A DNA stretch of 9,380 bases from Candidatus Bathyarchaeota archaeon. GTDB taxonomy: Archaea > Thermoproteota > Bathyarchaeia > Bathyarchaeales > UBA233. Positions within the stretch are counted from its first letter, which is position 1. Each line of letters starts with the position of its first letter. Position numbers and translations under genes: made by a program. Positions 6,762-9,380 of this stretch are shown here, piece by piece. The notes below the pieces were generated by a model. The model did not search any database. It saw only the letters and a list, made by a program, of their open reading frames with translations, and was not told the DNA's origin. The DNA is taken from NCBI GenBank assembly GCA_007050895.1, contig SMYP01000091.1, forward strand, positions 45,962-55,341. Direction: 5' to 3'.

Positions 6762-7242
6762 AGCTAAACCGCGTATCCTTCATTTTTTTTGCCTCTTCAA
6801 GAGTTGCATGGATTCCGTTCCAGTGCGCACCTTTCCAATAAACTTGACCACATTTTGAGCACTTCCAAAATTCGTCGTGATAAGTGAAGGTATTTTTTTC
6901 AACACTTCCTGCAAGCGTCTCTTTGGGCATTAAATAAATCCTAGAGTTGCATCTGGGACAGCGAGAAAGGTTTAGATCTATCGCGAGTGAAAAGTCGAAA
7001 AACTTAGCAAGTTCCGCTAACTTTTCAGCGCCTGTTTGACTTCGTACGTAAAAAGCTCTAACGTTTTTAGCAATTGCGCGTTTATAAAGTTGCGAATCTC
7101 TCGTAAGTAGAACCCGATGCTCTTTCTCAGCTGTTGCTATCAATTCAAAATCCTCAAATTGAGTAGAGTACTTGACGTCTTGTCCCAGCATACGGAGCCA
7201 TCTTGTCAGTTTTCCAAGCATCCCATCCGCGATGAATTTCAC
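6754..7242 (-). CDS. Mut7-C RNase domain protein with zinc ribbon
   Basis: A 162-residue protein of the Mut7-C family (PF01927), a PIN-like predicted nuclease domain fused to a zinc ribbon. Acidic residues typical of the PIN-like fold are visible in FIADGMLGKLTRWLRMLG (Asp6) and LLTRDSQLY (Asp49). The zinc ribbon uses CPRC (Cys95, Cys98) and CSKC (Cys128, Cys131), followed by the family signature CGQVYWKGAHW (131-141). Length is normal. The start is GTG, overlapping the dihydroorotase stop in the four bases GTGA, with GAGG (plus-strand 7252-7255) 9 nt upstream, so the two genes are probably translationally coupled. RNase activity is predicted from the fold; the target is unknown. Nothing in the sequence ties it to pyrimidine synthesis apart from the operon. 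Confidence 0.9.
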   Translation of the reverse strand: MKFIADGMLGKLTRWLRMLGQDVKYSTQFEDFELIATAEKEHRVLLTRDSQLYKRAIAKNVRAFYVRSQTGAEKLAELAKFFDFSLAIDLNLSRCPRCNSRIYLMPKETLAGSVEKNTFTYHDEFWKCSKCGQVYWKGAHWNGIHATLEEAKKMKDTRFSFI

Positions 7243-8585
7243 TTGTGGTTTCCTCGAATTACTTCGCCGCTTCCAGCGTTACTTACAATGTCCATTTCAT
7301 CCATCACTATCAAGCCGTTAACAAAGGTTTTCACAGCGCAGCCTTCCACTTCCCAACCGTCGAAAGGTGAATATTTCGCTTTTGAATGGAATTTTGAGGC
7401 ATCAATCCTGAATTTCCGTTTAAAATCCACAACCACCAAATCTGCTTTTCTACCTCGCAAAATGCAGCCGCGGTCTGTCAAGTTGAAAATCTCTGCGGGT
7501 TTTTCTGAAAGCATTTCGACCACTCGCATAAGTGAAATCCGGTTCTTTCTAACCATCGTCAACATGAGGGGAAGAGTTGTTTCAAGACCAGGCACACCAA
7601 CTTTAACGTTCCAAACGCTATCAGCGGACTTCTCTCTTAGTGCGTGAGGTGCATGGTCTGAACCCAAAACGTCAATCCAACCATCAGCTGTACCTTTCCA
7701 GAGCGCCTCAATAGTATTTTCATCGCGAAGAGGTGGCATAATTGTTAACATTAAACCATAGTGCTCGTAATCGGCCTTTGACAGCAGCAGATGGTGGGGA
7801 GTAACTTCACAGGTTACTTTTTTGCCAGTTTTTTTCGCCTTAACTACGGTTTTTAAACCGGCTTCAGTCGTAATATGACAAAAATGTAACCGTGCATCAG
7901 TTGACAAGCTTACCTTTAGCAGGCGTTCAATAGCTTTGAGTTCAACGGGCTCTGAATGCGCTTCTAAAAAAGCAGCTGGATCATGACGATTGGCTCGCCT
8001 AAGCTTTTCTTCGCTAGCCATCAGCAACGCTTTATCTTCAGCATGCACCGCAACTGGAATGCCTAGAGCACCTACTGTTGTAAATGCTTTTTGTAATGCT
8101 TGATCATCATCAATGTTTAGACCGCCAACTTGGCGGGCCATAAAGAGTTTAAATCCCACCGCACCTTGATCGACAATACCAGCGACTTCTCCCAAGTCTC
8201 TTGGAAATTCTGAGTAGAAACCAATGTCCACTAGGATCTTACTTTTTGCGATTCGTACACGATTCTTTAAGGTTGCCGCGCTCATGGTTACTGGATCATT
8301 ATTAGGCATGTCTAAGACAGTGGTTATTCCACCAGCTGCCGCGGCAGCAGTCCCAGTGTAAAAGTCCTCTTTATACCTTTTTCCCTCATCGCGGAGGTGA
8401 ACATGAACATCAATCAAACCGGGGAGAACTAGCTTGTTTCCCAGATTCATTTTTTCGTCAGCATTTGGCATCTGTGACTCTTTTCCTATTTTGTAGATTT
8501 TGCCGCTTTCAATTGCTATGCTACATTCAATTATTTCCTTTTTCAAGTAAGCTTTGGCGTTTGTTAAAACGGAATCAACAATCAA
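7239..8585 (-). CDS. pyrC: Dihydroorotase
   Basis: Third step of de novo pyrimidine synthesis: reversible cyclisation of carbamoyl-aspartate to dihydroorotate, in the cytosol. It is a 448-residue metal-dependent amidohydrolase. Metal and catalytic residues visible are the HxH pair in GLIDVHVHLRDEG (His61, His63), a lysine in GAVGFKLFMA (Lys146, a candidate carboxylated bridging ligand), AVHAED (His181), HFCHITTEAG (His237) and the catalytic Asp in LGSDHAPH (Asp310). The substrate-side motif DMPNNDPVT (92-100) and GVPGLETTLPL (330-340) are typical of dihydroorotase; an allantoinase or hydantoinase cannot be fully excluded on motifs alone. The start is TTG at 8585; the N-terminus MIVDSVLTNAKAY aligns with the usual family start, and an in-frame extension upstream has no start codon. 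The ribosome-binding site is weak. No other pyrimidine gene is in the window. Confidence 0.93.
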   Translation of the reverse strand: MIVDSVLTNAKAYLKKEIIECSIAIESGKIYKIGKESQMPNADEKMNLGNKLVLPGLIDVHVHLRDEGKRYKEDFYTGTAAAAAGGITTVLDMPNNDPVTMSAATLKNRVRIAKSKILVDIGFYSEFPRDLGEVAGIVDQGAVGFKLFMARQVGGLNIDDDQALQKAFTTVGALGIPVAVHAEDKALLMASEEKLRRANRHDPAAFLEAHSEPVELKAIERLLKVSLSTDARLHFCHITTEAGLKTVVKAKKTGKKVTCEVTPHHLLLSKADYEHYGLMLTIMPPLRDENTIEALWKGTADGWIDVLGSDHAPHALREKSADSVWNVKVGVPGLETTLPLMLTMVRKNRISLMRVVEMLSEKPAEIFNLTDRGCILRGRKADLVVVDFKRKFRIDASKFHSKAKYSPFDGWEVEGCAVKTFVNGLIVMDEMDIVSNAGSGEVIRGNHK

Positions 8586-8622
8586 GTCAAATCGCTCTAT
8601 TATGAATAACGAGCCATGAAAG

Positions 8623-8633
8623 CTAATTAAAGT
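8623..8633 (-). promoter_or_regulatory. Possible TATA box of the pyrC/Mut7-C operon
   Basis: The minus strand reads ACTTTAATTAG here. A start about 25 nt downstream (near 8602) would leave a leader of about 17 nt before the TTG at 8585. The gap from the CBS gene (87 bp) makes a separate promoter reasonable. Assigned from composition and spacing only. Confidence 0.35.
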
Positions 8634-8672
8634 TTATTCGAAACAATCTTCTGTTGCAATATGAAGAGCATT

Positions 8673-9251
8673 TTAGGTCGCAAGTTCTATTCGACAGTCT
8701 TCACACAAGTTTTCCCCATTAACATCCTTCAAGTTCTCTGAAAACACTCCACAATGGTCACAATATCCTGAGAGAGGTTTATCCTCGTCTTCGGTTTCCT
8801 CCGCTTGGGCTGCATCTTCAAGGCGAGTTCTTTCTTGAATTATCTCAATGAGTTCAGGCATAACGCCTAGAATGTCTCTGCTAGAAATTATCCCCACAAG
8901 ATTGCTTTTATAAACTACTCCGAGTCGTCTGATGTCCAGTCGGCTCATTCTCCTCGCAGCTTCGCTTATTGTTGCCTCTGGTTGTATAGTAACTAAAGGT
9001 GACGTCATAATTTCCTTCGCTTTTATAGTATCCGGCATAAGGTTCTTTGCTAGAACTCTTATCACTAGGTCGCGTTCGGTTATTATGCCTACAGGTTTTC
9101 CCGCCTTGTTTGTAATTATAATGCACCCCAAATCGTTTTCATCCATGCGAGTGGCAACTTTGTTTGAAGTTGAATCTTCATCCAACATTACCACCGGGCT
9201 GCTCATGACATCTTTGACAACCATTCTAGTTCTTAATCCAAAGTCGGACAT
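8673..9251 (-). CDS. Tandem CBS-domain protein with C-terminal zinc ribbon
   Basis: A 192-residue soluble protein with two CBS domains, at about residues 11-70 (VVKDVMSSPVVMLDEDS ... GIITERDLVIRVL) and 79-135 (KEIMTSPLVTIQPEATISEA ... VGIISSRDILGV). Such pairs bind adenine nucleotides and act as energy or ligand sensors. An acidic linker (EETEDEDK, about 151-158) leads to a four-cysteine zinc ribbon: YCDHC (Cys164, Cys167) and CEDC (Cys183, Cys186). There is no enzyme domain, so it probably regulates a partner or nucleic acid; the ligand and partner are unknown. The frame opens at a GTG at 9317, but the ATG at 9251 has GGGAG (plus-strand 9262-9266) 10 nt upstream, and a TATA-like element lies across the upstream GTG, so I chose the shorter form. 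It lies upstream of pyrC on the same strand, separated by 87 bp. Confidence 0.88.
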   Translation of the reverse strand: MSDFGLRTRMVVKDVMSSPVVMLDEDSTSNKVATRMDENDLGCIIITNKAGKPVGIITERDLVIRVLAKNLMPDTIKAKEIMTSPLVTIQPEATISEAARRMSRLDIRRLGVVYKSNLVGIISSRDILGVMPELIEIIQERTRLEDAAQAEETEDEDKPLSGYCDHCGVFSENLKDVNGENLCEDCRIELAT

Positions 9252-9315
9252 TGTTTTTAGACTCCCAAATAGCAGTTGATAAGTCCTGTTTTCCACTTGT
9301 GAAAGTAGTAATCGC

Positions 9316-9326
9316 ACATTTAAGAG
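9316..9326 (-). promoter_or_regulatory. Possible TATA box of the CBS-domain gene
   Basis: The minus strand reads CTCTTAAATGT. A start about 25 nt downstream would fall near 9294, giving a leader of about 43 nt that includes GGGAG before the ATG at 9251. Only composition and spacing support it. Confidence 0.4.
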
Positions 9327-9343
9327 TTGCTAGCTTGTTAAAT

Positions 9344-9355
9344 GGAGATATCTCC
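9344..9355. repeat. Perfect 12-bp palindrome GGAGATATCTCC
   Basis: Every base pairs about the centre (9349/9350). It lies about 18 bp upstream of the proposed TATA box of the CBS-domain gene, a position where an operator or activator site could sit. It is followed on the plus strand by a pyrimidine-rich tract (9356-9377). Function unknown. Confidence 0.4.
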
Positions 9356-9380
9356 CACCTTTTCCTCCTTTTTTTGCTAT

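Noticed and set aside
7117..7647. 176-codon open frame on the plus strand across Mut7-C and pyrC
   Set aside because: Antisense to two well-supported overlapping genes, with low-complexity Ser/Thr composition.
1..9380. CRISPR arrays, IS elements, tRNA or rRNA genes, attachment sites
   Set aside because: I saw no spaced direct repeats, transposase-like frames, cloverleaf candidates or rRNA motifs on either strand.

Overview
This is a 9.4-kb stretch of archaeal chromosome. The evidence is a group II chaperonin (thermosome), the archaeal RNA polymerase subunit RpoK, an archaeal-type AcoX-like ATP-NAD kinase, a TrpB2-type tryptophan synthase beta chain, a TrpY-like HTH-ACT regulator, and A/T-rich TATA/BRE-like promoters instead of bacterial -35/-10 boxes. 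The gene mix and protein style suggest a TACK-type archaeon, perhaps Bathyarchaeia. That placement is a guess from the look of the proteins, not a search result. I see no IS element, CRISPR array, rRNA, tRNA or phage gene, so this is core-genome sequence.

Layout. Minus strand, 196-4104: a DegT/DnrJ/EryC1 PLP aminotransferase, an AcoX-type ATP-NAD kinase, and trpB2 followed by a hairpin/U-tract terminator. Plus strand, 4197-6761: a TrpY-like regulator divergent from trpB2, the thermosome subunit, and rpoK immediately after it. Minus strand, 6754-9251: a two-CBS-domain protein with a C-terminal zinc ribbon, dihydroorotase (pyrC), and a Mut7-C RNase-like protein whose start overlaps the pyrC stop. 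rpoK and the Mut7-C gene converge and overlap by 8 bp.

Two places stand out. First, the 92-bp trpB2/trpY intergenic region carries two TGTACA hexamers exactly 10 bp apart, next to an A/T-rich element that reads as a TATA box in both directions. TGTACA is the TRP-box consensus known for TrpY of Methanothermobacter, and the divergent gene encodes a TrpY-like HTH-ACT protein. The region therefore looks like a self-contained tryptophan-responsive switch controlling trpB2 and its own regulator. Second, rpoK has no ATG, GTG or TTG upstream of its conserved N-terminal core. Its frame is continuous with the thermosome frame and separated only by a TAG, and the most plausible start is an ACG codon (or an ATG changed to ACG).

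Non-ATG starts are frequent: TTG for the aminotransferase, thermosome and dihydroorotase, and GTG for the Mut7-C protein. The first three promoter-proximal gaps and the 195 bp at the left edge hold no other gene I can support.
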